Shown here piece after piece: positions 1 to 7,987 of a stretch of DNA of 35,018 nt. The DNA lies in IMG/VR virus record IMGVR_UViG_3300032308_001403, positions 1 to 35,018 of that record, one strand, 5' to 3'. Position 1 is the stretch's first letter. The number at the start of each line of letters is the position of its first letter. This DNA is from a virus. Below the pieces are notes generated by a model. The model saw nothing but the letters and a program-made list of their open reading frames with translations, was not told where the DNA came from and made no database searches. The translations under genes were made by a program, and so were the position numbers.

Positions 1-689
1 AAATTACCAGTGAATTGATCTGAATTTCCTGTATTAAAATTTGATCCTAAAGTTATTGTGTTGGCATTGTTGTTTACCCATGAAAATGAATTCATAACAA
101 AAGAACCTATTGTTACACCGTTCTTATACCCTTTAAATATTAAACTTGTTCTATTTAATGTCATACACCAAAAAGCCCATTGGTATCTTCGTTCGGCATT
201 AGATACTTCAGGAACAAGAACTGTAGGGGCCGGAGTAAAATATCCAAAACCCCCGTTTGAACCTTGTACATTTACACCTCCTGTAGAGTCGTAGGGTTGT
301 CCATCAAAAATAAACTGATATATTCTATAATTAGCTTGTGGAGAAAATTGGTTACCGGTATTCCATATATTCCATAGTTCTATGTAACCATTTGGGGTCC
401 TAGGTCCTGTTCTTTTTGTCCAAGCACATACAGTAAAAAAATTACCAGTATCTTTTGTTCTACTGTTAACAGGCATTGAAGCATAATCATCAGTTCCATC
501 AAAAGATATACTACCTCCTCCATCTGTTGAATAAGCAGGCCCATTTAACAATGTCATATTATTTCCAACACCGCTTAAATCATACACAGTAGAACCACTA
601 CCAGGATATGATGCTAAATTAGCAGGGTCTATTAAAAATATAGATCCACTAGTAACAGCAGATCTTCTTGATCCAAAACTATATGCCAC
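1..689 (-). CDS. LamG/concanavalin-like tail or adhesin protein, C-terminus beyond the window
   Basis: An open frame of about 229 codons runs off the left edge. It starts at a GTG (687-689). An in-frame TAA at 693-695, two codons upstream, excludes a longer start. The GTG lies inside the end of the upstream fibre gene (11-base overlap), suggesting translational coupling. The protein opens AYSFGSRRSA and then shows a LamG/concanavalin-A-like jelly-roll pattern: IFLIDPANLASYPGSG, VYDLSGVGNNMTLLNGP, SISFDGTDDY, then FTVCAWTKR, WAFWCMTLNR and KNGVTIGSF. Such domains are common in phage tail fibres and bind glycans. Its place at the end of a fibre gene run supports a role in host-surface binding. 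The domain call is by pattern only; ligand and full length are unknown. Confidence 0.75.
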   Translation of the reverse strand, partial: MAYSFGSRRSAVTSGSIFLIDPANLASYPGSGSTVYDLSGVGNNMTLLNGPAYSTDGGGSISFDGTDDYASMPVNSRTKDTGNFFTVCAWTKRTGPRTPNGYIELWNIWNTGNQFSPQANYRIYQFIFDGQPYDSTGGVNVQGSNGGFGYFTPAPTVLVPEVSNAERRYQWAFWCMTLNRTSLIFKGYKNGVTIGSFVMNSFSWVNNNANTITLGSNFNTGNSDQFTGN

Positions 690-3516
690 GTATTATTGAT
701 TTTATTTTCCAGTTAGGTGTTGATGTTGATCCGGTTACTACTAAGTTACTACCTGATATAAAAGCCATAAATGTTACTCCTGAAGTATTACCAAAATCTG
801 TTGTTGAATAATCGGTATAATTAGCAGATGAACCACTCCATACTGCTATAAATGTACCTGCTCTAACATTTGCATTATTTCTTACAACGTAGTCTATATA
901 AACACTATCATATGAAGATGTCGGTACGCTACAAATTAAATTTACACTACTAGTGGAAGATAATGGTATTAAATTAGTGGTATTGTATGAAGGAGCGTAA
1001 TAACTTCCCATTAATACAGTACCATCAGAAAATGCTTCTACTACAGGTAATCCCGATGCATCTGATACTACGAATAAAGAACCTGACAATGTATCAGTTA
1101 TTGAGAATAATTCTCCTTGTGAACCTTGTATTAATAAAATAGGTTGCGCAGAACCAGAACCTACTATTACAACTCTTTGTGTACCTGAGCCTGAAATATA
1201 AACTGTTGAAGCAGATATATTACCTGTTACAGTTTGCGAACCAGTTATTACTAAACTTCCGGTTATTACAGCTGTTCCAGTATATGGGAAAGTCGGTGAA
1301 CTACCGGGAGCATTTAAAGCATAAGAAGCAGTTAAAGCATATGAAGAACTTATTGCATTAGATATAGAACCACTGAAATAAGAAGCGGAAACAGCATTTT
1401 GGGCCCAGCTAGCAGTACCAAATAGTGAACCCGTGATGCTACCACTAAAATACGAAGCAGATAACGCGTTTTGAGTCCAACTAGCGGTTCCAAATAGTGA
1501 ACCTGTTATACTACCACTAACTGTCAATGACCCGGTAACAGTATGTATATCGGTTATCGCATTTCCTATTTTTATACCAGTCGAGGTAACAGCAAATTCA
1601 TTTACCAAACCAATATCAACTGAGAGTGATCCGGTTAATCTTAAAAAAGTTCCACTCATAATTAAAGAACCAGTAATATTCTGATTCCCCCTAAATATAT
1701 TTGAACCTGTGGTAGCAAAACTTGCAGATAATCTTTTAAATTCCGCATCATTAGCCCAGCTAGCAGTACCATTTAATGCTCCTGTAATACTACCACTAAT
1801 TAAAAGTGTACCAGTTACTGCATGTATATCAGTTATCGAATTTCCTATTTTTACCCCCGTTGCAGATATCACCAATTGATCGGGTGTACCATTATTTACC
1901 GCGAAAGAACCAGTGACTACTAAACTACCTGTAATAATTGCTGAACCAGTAAATGGAAAAGTACTTCCACCACCTCCGGCTACTGTAATAGGAAAAGTAG
2001 TTCCATCACCTTTTGTAAAAGTAATAGTGTTTGAAACTACTGATGCTGTTACAAGAGCATTTGGTGTATAAGAAGCTGTAGCGGCAGTTATAGCATTTGA
2101 AATAGAACCGCTAAAGAAAGATGCTGTTAAGGCATTTGTAGCCCAAGACGAAGTACCAAATAAAGACCCAGTTATACCGCTACCTGTAACAACTAAAGAG
2201 CCGGTTATTACAGCGATTCCTACAAATGGGAATGTTGCACCTCCACCGCCTGAACCAGTATTTACCGTGATTGGAAATGTAGTTCCATCTCCCTTAGTGA
2301 ATGTTATAATATTTGAGGATACAGATGCTGTTATTAAAGCATTAGGAGTAAATGAAGCTGTAGATGCTAATGATGCTGTTGTTATTAGTGTATCTATATT
2401 TGGATTATATCTTAATCCTCCGTCTACTTGAATAAACCCCGGACCAGATGTATCCACAAATAGAACATTGTGTAATAAATTTTGCGTTGATATAGAAGTA
2501 GATACTTGAAGAGCAAGAGAAGCAGTATTAGCAAATGAAGCTGTTAATGCATAAGACGAACTAATTGAGTTATTAGACCAAGAAGAAGTACCAAATAATG
2601 AGCCTGTTATACTACCACTAACCAATAAGGAACCTGTTACAGTATGTATATCGGTTATCGCATTTCCTATTTTTATTCCGGTAGATGATATAACTAATTC
2701 TTCGGGGCCACCCAAATTTACTCCAAAGGCTCCTGATACTTGTAAACTTCCAGATATATCAACGCTTCCGGTTATAGTTTGATTCCCACGGAATGTATTA
2801 GAACCAGTGGTAGCTAAACTAGCCGATAAAGTTGTGAATATAGGATCTGTTTCTAGGTAGTAAGAAGCAGTTGTAGCTCTCGATGAACTTACGGATACAC
2901 TAGAACTAAGAGAATAACTAGACGTCAAAGCAAAAGATGAACTTACAACGTTGTTAGCCCAACTAGACGTTCCGAATAAAGAACCTGTAAAATTAGTTGC
3001 TGTAACGGGTCCCACTACAGATAATGAACTAGATATATTAACACTACCAGTTATTGTCTGTGTTCCTCTAAATATGTTAGAACCAGTAGTAGCTAAACTA
3101 GCAGATAAAGATGTAAACAGGGGGTCTGTTTCTAAGTAATAAGATGCAGTTATTGCTCTGGAAGAGCTTACAGCCACACTTGAACTTACAGCATAACTAG
3201 AAGTTAATGAATAAGATGAACTTACAACATTATTAGCCCAAGATGAAGTGCCAAATAAAGATCCTGTTATCCCGCTACCTGTAACAACTAAAGATCCCGT
3301 TATAACTGCTGTTCCGTTAAATGGAAACCCGGCCCCTCCCGCATTTAATGCAAATGAAGCGGTTAAAGCATAAGATGAACTAATTGAATTGTTAGACCAA
3401 CTAGCAGTACCAAATAATGACCCGGATATACCATTGGTCACAATCCACGATCCACTTACGATCCCGGAACCGCTTATTAAGACTGAACCTGATATGACCG
3501 GATTATATATTCTCAT
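679..3516 (-). CDS. Large repetitive tail-fibre/adhesin protein (945 aa)
   Basis: A Ser/Thr/Gly/Ala-rich protein built of repeats. The unit GSLFGT[AS]SW followed by alternating ASYALTASYA-type segments occurs seven times, with one variant (GALNGTASW). A second unit, IKIGNAITDIHTVTGS, occurs three times with small changes. This regular beta-prone pattern is typical of trimeric fibre shafts. The last roughly 120 residues (from about SYNTTNLIPL to IKSIIRGI) are non-repetitive and resemble a C-terminal domain found on marine phage fibres, with YIDYVVRNNANVRAGTF as the clearest segment. ATG start 21 bases after an ATATTTATA motif. It shares repeats with the next two upstream genes. The role as a distal fibre or adhesin is inferred from composition and position. 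Confidence 0.75.
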   Translation of the reverse strand: MRIYNPVISGSVLISGSGIVSGSWIVTNGISGSLFGTASWSNNSISSSYALTASFALNAGGAGFPFNGTAVITGSLVVTGSGITGSLFGTSSWANNVVSSSYSLTSSYAVSSSVAVSSSRAITASYYLETDPLFTSLSASLATTGSNIFRGTQTITGSVNISSSLSVVGPVTATNFTGSLFGTSSWANNVVSSSFALTSSYSLSSSVSVSSSRATTASYYLETDPIFTTLSASLATTGSNTFRGNQTITGSVDISGSLQVSGAFGVNLGGPEELVISSTGIKIGNAITDIHTVTGSLLVSGSITGSLFGTSSWSNNSISSSYALTASFANTASLALQVSTSISTQNLLHNVLFVDTSGPGFIQVDGGLRYNPNIDTLITTASLASTASFTPNALITASVSSNIITFTKGDGTTFPITVNTGSGGGGATFPFVGIAVITGSLVVTGSGITGSLFGTSSWATNALTASFFSGSISNAITAATASYTPNALVTASVVSNTITFTKGDGTTFPITVAGGGGSTFPFTGSAIITGSLVVTGSFAVNNGTPDQLVISATGVKIGNSITDIHAVTGTLLISGSITGALNGTASWANDAEFKRLSASFATTGSNIFRGNQNITGSLIMSGTFLRLTGSLSVDIGLVNEFAVTSTGIKIGNAITDIHTVTGSLTVSGSITGSLFGTASWTQNALSASYFSGSITGSLFGTASWAQNAVSASYFSGSISNAISSSYALTASYALNAPGSSPTFPYTGTAVITGSLVITGSQTVTGNISASTVYISGSGTQRVVIVGSGSAQPILLIQGSQGELFSITDTLSGSLFVVSDASGLPVVEAFSDGTVLMGSYYAPSYNTTNLIPLSSTSSVNLICSVPTSSYDSVYIDYVVRNNANVRAGTFIAVWSGSSANYTDYSTTDFGNTSGVTFMAFISGSNLVVTGSTSTPNWKIKSIIRGI
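1538..1575 (-). repeat. 38-bp direct repeat within the fibre gene, copy 1
   Basis: Thirty-eight bases here are identical to 2639-2676. Both copies encode the IKIGNAITD...TVTG unit of the 945-residue fibre protein. A diverged third copy lies near 1813-1850. Nucleotide identity beyond what the protein needs suggests recent duplication or gene conversion. Confidence 0.85.
2639..2676 (-). repeat. 38-bp direct repeat within the fibre gene, copy 2
   Basis: Exact partner of 1538-1575, about 1.1 kb away in the same reading frame. Recombination between the two would delete or duplicate a block of shaft repeats while keeping the frame. Confidence 0.85.
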
Positions 3517-3537
3517 TTTTTATATAGTGTTTATATT

Positions 3538-3546
3538 TATAAATAT
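3538..3546 (-). promoter_or_regulatory. ATATTTATA motif upstream of the 945-aa fibre gene
   Basis: Reads ATATTTATA in the gene direction, ending 21 bases before the ATG at 3516. One of eleven such motifs in short gaps ahead of genes here. Probably a phage promoter element; function not shown. Confidence 0.5.
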
Positions 3547-3548
3547 TT

Positions 3549-4508
3549 TTATTTTTTTATTATAACACTACCGGAAAAATTAAATCCAATATTTAAAAAT
3601 ATTTGATTTGAATTTATTGACTGTATTGTCGTTGGTATTATTTGTTCTTTCCCTATTGAATCATATACTTGTACTACTGGGTAGTCTTCATTTAAATTGT
3701 GGTTTATATTGTAAGAACTAGAACCTGATAAATCTATTTTATAGGAAGAGGATGGGGAATTTAAAGCATACGAAGCAGTTAATGCGTACGAAGCACTTAC
3801 AGCCGCTCCACTACCTTTTGATAATATTGCATAACCACTAATAGGCATTGGAAAATAAACTAATGTTGTATCAGTATTTAAAGAATAAACTTCTTCTGGT
3901 ATAATCTGATAGTAACCACTATTATACACCGTAACAAGTGGAGTAAGGGTATTTAGATTATGACTTATACTCCAAGTAGTATTAGTTGAAGCTTGCGTAT
4001 GTATATATCCTTGATCTAAAATACTTATTGCATAAGAAGCCGTAACTGCATTCTGAGCCCAGCTAGCGGTTCCGAACAAAGATCCAGTTATACCACTACC
4101 TGTAACAACTAAAGATCCAGTTATAACCGCTGAACCACTATACGGAAATCCCGCTCCTCCCCCAGCATTTAAAGCAAATGAAGCAGTTAATGCATATGAT
4201 GCACTAATTGCATTAGTTGCAGTACCTTGAAGTGACCCAGTGAATCCTCCAGTAGCTATTACGCTACCTGAAATAATTAATGAACCACTTATTACACTAC
4301 CAACTATCTGCCAGCTTGCATCAGATGAAGGTGTTGCTGCATCTAATAACACATAAAGAACGCTAGTATCTCGCTGAAATACCACCAATCCTTTATACAC
4401 GTTAGCCGTAGATAATCCGAGTCTAGCTGTTCTATCAGCTAGACTAAACCTGGCATCTACTGCTTCTGTGCTTGTTACGTTAAATCCACTAGGTAATACT
4501 ATAGGCAT
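3549..4508 (-). CDS. Tail-fibre-like structural protein (319 aa)
   Basis: The first roughly 75 residues (MPIVLPSGFNVTSTEAVDAR... to SSDASWQIVG) form a conserved opening seen on phage fibre or baseplate-attached proteins; the region mentions no enzyme motif. A short run of the GSLFGTASW repeat follows (about residues 85-165), shared with both neighbours. Then come two related C-terminal modules, each containing HNLN followed by P-x-VxVY and II-P: one around TWSISHNLNTLTPLVTVY and one around YNINHNLNEDYPVVQVYD. They look like a duplicated beta-sandwich unit. The gene starts 10 bases after the end of the previous gene and likely belongs to its transcript. Called a fibre or fibre-connector component; the exact place in the virion is unknown. 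Confidence 0.65.
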   Translation of the reverse strand: MPIVLPSGFNVTSTEAVDARFSLADRTARLGLSTANVYKGLVVFQRDTSVLYVLLDAATPSSDASWQIVGSVISGSLIISGSVIATGGFTGSLQGTATNAISASYALTASFALNAGGGAGFPYSGSAVITGSLVVTGSGITGSLFGTASWAQNAVTASYAISILDQGYIHTQASTNTTWSISHNLNTLTPLVTVYNSGYYQIIPEEVYSLNTDTTLVYFPMPISGYAILSKGSGAAVSASYALTASYALNSPSSSYKIDLSGSSSYNINHNLNEDYPVVQVYDSIGKEQIIPTTIQSINSNQIFLNIGFNFSGSVIIKK

Positions 4509-4518
4509 TTAAATAAGT

Positions 4519-5895
4519 TTAAGTTAAGGCGTATATTATAGTAGTACTAGCACCACCGGCTTGTAATAAATTTGTTCTATAAACCTTATATTCACCAACA
4601 GACGATGAAGTGAAAGCACTTAATACTCCAAATCCACCCGCTGTTATATTAGATAAAAATGCCAAAGAACCATTGTATACAATATAATGGTATCTATCTC
4701 CTGACCAAGTTATAGTAACTGATTGACCAGACGCAGTTGTAGTACCTTTTAATATACTTCCGACAGAAGTGTTCCACAATGATAGGTCGTGTAACTGCCC
4801 CACACTAAAACTAGATGAAGGTGATGACCCCCCTCTTAAACTTCTTATCTTTGTATAAGTCACAGAAGAAGAAGTTACTGTATTTAATTGAGGGATGTTA
4901 TTACCAGATGGAGATTGATAACTTGCTGACGCAACTACAACAATACTAGCAGAACCAGTCAAGGCATTTACAACCACAATGGGTGAACTACTAGGTACAG
5001 TGTTCAAATTTATTTGGTTCCATGAATTAGCGGAACTATATGAGGCAGAGAAATCCACACTACCGGTTGCTCCTTGTTCTATCTGGTTTGAAGCGGCACC
5101 TAACTGAACTGTCACAGAAGAAGAAATCAATGGTGCTGCAGGATTTGTTTTAGCTAAAGTGCCAGCTAGTGATGCGCTTTTAATCAAGATTGAACCATCT
5201 GAAGGATTACTAGCGGTTATAAATAAATTATAAGTGTGACTACCTGATGTAGAAGTAGGGTATATCAAACTTGTACCTGTGCCGGTTTGAGATAATAAAA
5301 CACTGCCTTCAAATATAGAAGCAGATATTAAAGTATATCCCCCGTTTGACCACGCGGCTGAAGCAGTATAAGCATCGAGAATCTGGTTAAATCTATCAGT
5401 ATCAAAGGTGGAATTAAAAGAAAAAGATGATATAGAATGCGTTGCCGGTGCCCCAAAAATAAATTTTAATCTCCCATTAGTAAAATCTACAGCAACATTT
5501 GCGTCATAATCTAGTACTTCTATCTGAGATAAAGATTGTATGCTATTTGTTACATATTGTATGTTAGATAAATCTGCATAAGAAGAAGAAATCGAATTTA
5601 TCGCCCAACTAGCAGTACCAAATAAACTACCTGTTATACCATTGGTTACTGTCAGTGAACCTGATATAACAGTATTACCTATAAGGGTGTGATTAGACCC
5701 GGATATTGTTAGAGAGCCAGTATTTAATGCATTTGAAATAATAAATTCCTCAATAGATTCACCGAATGAACTGCTTTTTTTAAGGAACATTTTACCATCA
5801 TACGTGTTGATGGCAACTTCCCCTAATGAAAGTTGGGATATGTCGGGTTTGTTACCAGAAATGGAACTTCTGCGTAATTTTACTATCTGAGGCAT
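4519..5895 (-). CDS. Tail-fibre protein with Mtd-N-like start (458 aa)
   Basis: The first 50 residues (KLRRSSISGNKPDISQLSLG then GEVAINTYDGKMF) match the pattern of the N-terminal attachment domain found on many phage fibres and on the Bordetella phage major tropism determinant. One GSLFGTASW repeat follows. The middle is Ser/Thr-rich and beta-prone. The C-terminal about 110 residues, from IRSLRGGSSPSSSFS to LQAGGASTTIIYALT, contain RYHYIVYNG and YKVYRTN and resemble a C-terminal domain common on fibres of marine and Bacteroidota phages. ATG at 5895, 35 bases after an ATATTTATA motif and downstream of a 14-bp palindrome. Likely the first gene of a fibre transcript. Confidence 0.7.
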   Translation of the reverse strand: MPQIVKLRRSSISGNKPDISQLSLGEVAINTYDGKMFLKKSSSFGESIEEFIISNALNTGSLTISGSNHTLIGNTVISGSLTVTNGITGSLFGTASWAINSISSSYADLSNIQYVTNSIQSLSQIEVLDYDANVAVDFTNGRLKFIFGAPATHSISSFSFNSTFDTDRFNQILDAYTASAAWSNGGYTLISASIFEGSVLLSQTGTGTSLIYPTSTSGSHTYNLFITASNPSDGSILIKSASLAGTLAKTNPAAPLISSSVTVQLGAASNQIEQGATGSVDFSASYSSANSWNQINLNTVPSSSPIVVVNALTGSASIVVVASASYQSPSGNNIPQLNTVTSSSVTYTKIRSLRGGSSPSSSFSVGQLHDLSLWNTSVGSILKGTTTASGQSVTITWSGDRYHYIVYNGSLAFLSNITAGGFGVLSAFTSSSVGEYKVYRTNLLQAGGASTTIIYALT

Positions 5896-5913
5896 ATATA
5901 TGCATTATGTTAA

Positions 5914-5927
5914 GGTCTATATAGACC
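5914..5927. promoter_or_regulatory. 14-bp perfect palindrome, possible operator
   Basis: GGTCTATATAGACC is a perfect inverted repeat, three bases downstream (gene direction) of the ATATTTATA motif at 5931-5939 and 18 bases before the ATG of the 458-residue fibre gene. Its place where transcription would start suits an operator or a short mRNA hairpin. Confidence 0.35.
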
Positions 5928-5930
5928 AAA

Positions 5931-5939
5931 TATAAATAT
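5931..5939 (-). promoter_or_regulatory. ATATTTATA motif upstream of the 458-aa fibre gene
   Basis: Reads ATATTTATA on the minus strand, 35 bases before the ATG at 5895. The sequence just after it (TATATTTG) also resembles a Bacteroidota -7 box, but no TTTG -33 box is at the right distance. Confidence 0.5.
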
Positions 5940-5949
5940 CAATAAAACT

Positions 5950-6207
5950 TTAAAAAGATTCATCGCCAGCGTCTACTATGGAGTTGCTTCCGGTATCGGC
6001 GAATGTACCTAATCCGAATATGCTTAAAGAACCGCTACCATTTCCAGGTGCTAAATAAGAAGAACTTATTATTTGTGATCCTAATACTGTTATGACCGGA
6101 TCAGATGTGGATTGTATAAACACAGTACTACCCGTAACATCAAATGTTCCCGATACACTCAAATTAGTAAATCTACCAATTATTTGTTTTGCAGCTAATC
6201 TTGCCAT
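5950..6207 (-). CDS. Small structural protein of the fibre run (85 aa)
   Basis: Not assigned to a family. The composition (Ser, Thr, Gly, Val-rich; VSGTFDVTGSTVFIQS then GSLSIFGLGTFADTGSN) resembles pieces of the neighbouring fibre proteins, so a small fibre or baseplate component is likely. Its ATG overlaps the stop of the gp15-like gene by one base (TAATG arrangement), a sign of translational coupling. The acidic C-terminus ends DAGDESF. No signal peptide, membrane segment or catalytic motif is visible. It is the last gene before the ATATTTATA motif at 5931, so it probably closes the neck/sheath-terminator transcript. Confidence 0.55.
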   Translation of the reverse strand: MARLAAKQIIGRFTNLSVSGTFDVTGSTVFIQSTSDPVITVLGSQIISSSYLAPGNGSGSLSIFGLGTFADTGSNSIVDAGDESF

Positions 6208-7469
6208 TATTGTACTAGTTTTCCGTTTACTACTATTTCATCAGACGAATCAAATGTGTATCCAACTAAATTTGAATTTACCGTCCATACTAAATTGCTT
6301 CCGACTTGCGCAAAAGAAACAACAGCATTAGAAGTTACCGTCTGACCATTAACTAAGAATATAAAACTATCTAAAGATGGCGCAACTAACCCTGATCCAA
6401 CTGGTGGTTGTAATATAGAAGCGTTCAAGAAGGTGGCCGTATTAGAAGTTATCACATCAGCGTTAATAGTTTTAACAGTACTTAAATAAGTAAGTATTTC
6501 AGGGCTTACACCTCCCCCGCCGCCTCCTATGTTTATTATATTCACGTTACCCCCAGCATCAACATATTGTTTTTGAACTTCATTCTTTCCAGCGGAAGGA
6601 GCTGATGTGAACGCCATAGCACCCCCATCAACTGTTTCCAAAGTAAAAACAACTTGTGATTTAGTTAAAGTTTTAGGTTTAGATGCCAAAAATTTATTTA
6701 TATTATCAGGTATAATATACCCATTTATCATTAGACTGAAAGTAGACATACATCTCCTATCCTGACCATTTGCTATCTCTTGTATTATAGGATAACTATC
6801 GATTTTAGCCTTATAGTTGAATTTATTTGGTCTCCCCCAGTAAGAATCCGATTTAAAACTTATAGCCTCTAATATTCGATTTAAATCGCTCATAAAGCTA
6901 GTATAGACCGTACAAGTATATTGCAATGTATAATAATCCGGTACTACTATATTTTCTATTTCTTGAACTGGTATTCTATTAGTCAGTACGGAAAAGCTAT
7001 CATACATATTTTTTTTACTAAACTTTTTAGTATAAGATTGATATACATGAACTTCATTTCCGTCTAATTTATTACCCAATGTTCTATTTCTCTCCATATT
7101 ATCCCTTTTTATAGTTATTATAGGGAAAATTATTTTACCATCTTTGTCTCTATATTCGCCATTTTTTTGTGCAGAATCCCATCTTTCAGGATTTGCATAC
7201 ATGACAGGTATATTTACTTTGGTACCATTTTCTATAACAAAGGGTTTAATTTCATTATTAAAATAATATAATATAGCTTCGTCTATCTGTTCAAATCCTA
7301 TACTTATATTTTTCAATTCGTCGTCACGCAAAGAAATATCTTCGCCTCTCTTATAATTGCCGACATCAGGTTTAGTACCGGAAATTAAAGGTTCAACAAT
7401 ATCATTAGATATTTCCTTTGCACTTTTAGGTTTATTTTTTATTACAGATTTCCTTCCGGCACTCGGCAT
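6207..7469 (-). CDS. 15: gp15-like tail sheath stabiliser/terminator with C-terminal extension
   Basis: Residues about 60-285 follow the T4 gp15 plan: an early VNIPVMYANPERW segment (T4 has VPITYASKEHF), a central PIITIKRDNMERNR, then DYYTLQYTCTVYTSFMSDL and ILEAISFKSDSYWG, then the closing RCMSTFSLMINGYIIPD. In T4, gp15 forms a hexameric ring capping the tail tube and sheath and binding the neck. Here it is 420 residues against 272 in T4. The extra C-terminal part has a glycine run (IGGGGGGV) and ends in a fibre-like segment (FIFLVNGQTV ... DEIVVNGKLVQ). It sits directly after gp14- and gp13-like genes, as in T4, one base from the gp14-like gene. The family call rests on pattern and gene order. 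Confidence 0.72.
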   Translation of the reverse strand: MPSAGRKSVIKNKPKSAKEISNDIVEPLISGTKPDVGNYKRGEDISLRDDELKNISIGFEQIDEAILYYFNNEIKPFVIENGTKVNIPVMYANPERWDSAQKNGEYRDKDGKIIFPIITIKRDNMERNRTLGNKLDGNEVHVYQSYTKKFSKKNMYDSFSVLTNRIPVQEIENIVVPDYYTLQYTCTVYTSFMSDLNRILEAISFKSDSYWGRPNKFNYKAKIDSYPIIQEIANGQDRRCMSTFSLMINGYIIPDNINKFLASKPKTLTKSQVVFTLETVDGGAMAFTSAPSAGKNEVQKQYVDAGGNVNIINIGGGGGGVSPEILTYLSTVKTINADVITSNTATFLNASILQPPVGSGLVAPSLDSFIFLVNGQTVTSNAVVSFAQVGSNLVWTVNSNLVGYTFDSSDEIVVNGKLVQ

Positions 7470-7470
7470 T

Positions 7471-7962
7471 TTATCTAGATTTTATTATATTTAATTTATT
7501 CACCGAAGTTAGATGTGATTGGCATATCATAGACCATGATTCACCATATTTTTGTAAGTCGCTTTCTAAAGAATACTCGGGAGTCTTACCCATTACTCTT
7601 TGGTTTTCCACAACTAAATCTACTTCGTAATATCCTTCTTGCCAACAAACTATATCCCCTGCTTCAGGTAATAAATTTAAATTTATCAATTCGTCTCTCA
7701 AAAATCTAAAATTAACATTTCGAGAAATATTTTTACCGTAATCTTCGTCATCAGCCTGTTGTTCTTGTGATTCACATAAACAAGTCAATAAGACTGGATT
7801 GAAGTACATTTTATTAAGAGACTCTCCGTAAATGTTAGTAGCAGATTCTTTTATTGATATTTTATAGTACAAAACTTCTTGGGCTATTATTTTATTTAAT
7901 AATTGCCTATTGTGATGTCTAAAGAAACTTCTTGCTTTTGGACCCCCGTAAAGCGCACACAT
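7471..7962 (-). CDS. 14: gp14-like neck protein (163 aa)
   Basis: The pattern follows T4 gp14: an N-terminal LYYKISIKES..NIYGES (T4: CYYIPREFVKIDKVFGED), a central short NVNFRFLRDELINLNLLP, then PEAGDIVCWQEGYYEVDLV (T4: PKEGDLIYFPMDNSLFEI), then a closing stretch. T4 gp14 is a neck component which, with gp13, joins the filled head to the tail. This protein lacks the C-terminal roughly 90 residues of the 256-residue T4 version, as is usual in distant relatives. It lies between gp13-like and gp15-like genes, the same order as T4. A degenerate CTATTTATA sits in the end of gp13 about 33 bases before its ATG. Similarity is weak, so position carries much of the call. Confidence 0.65.
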   Translation of the reverse strand: MCALYGGPKARSFFRHHNRQLLNKIIAQEVLYYKISIKESATNIYGESLNKMYFNPVLLTCLCESQEQQADDEDYGKNISRNVNFRFLRDELINLNLLPEAGDIVCWQEGYYEVDLVVENQRVMGKTPEYSLESDLQKYGESWSMICQSHLTSVNKLNIIKSR

Positions 7963-7987
7963 TTATTTTAATTTAAATTGTTTTTTA

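Noticed and set aside
671-700. Programmed frameshift joining the 945-residue fibre and the LamG-like frame
   Set aside because: No slippery run is seen, and a GTG start directly follows an in-frame stop, so ordinary overlapping genes explain it.
5927-5934. TATATTTG as a second Bacteroidota -7 box
   Set aside because: No TTTG at 19-21 bases upstream. The match falls inside the ATATTTATA motif and is likely chance in A+T-rich DNA.
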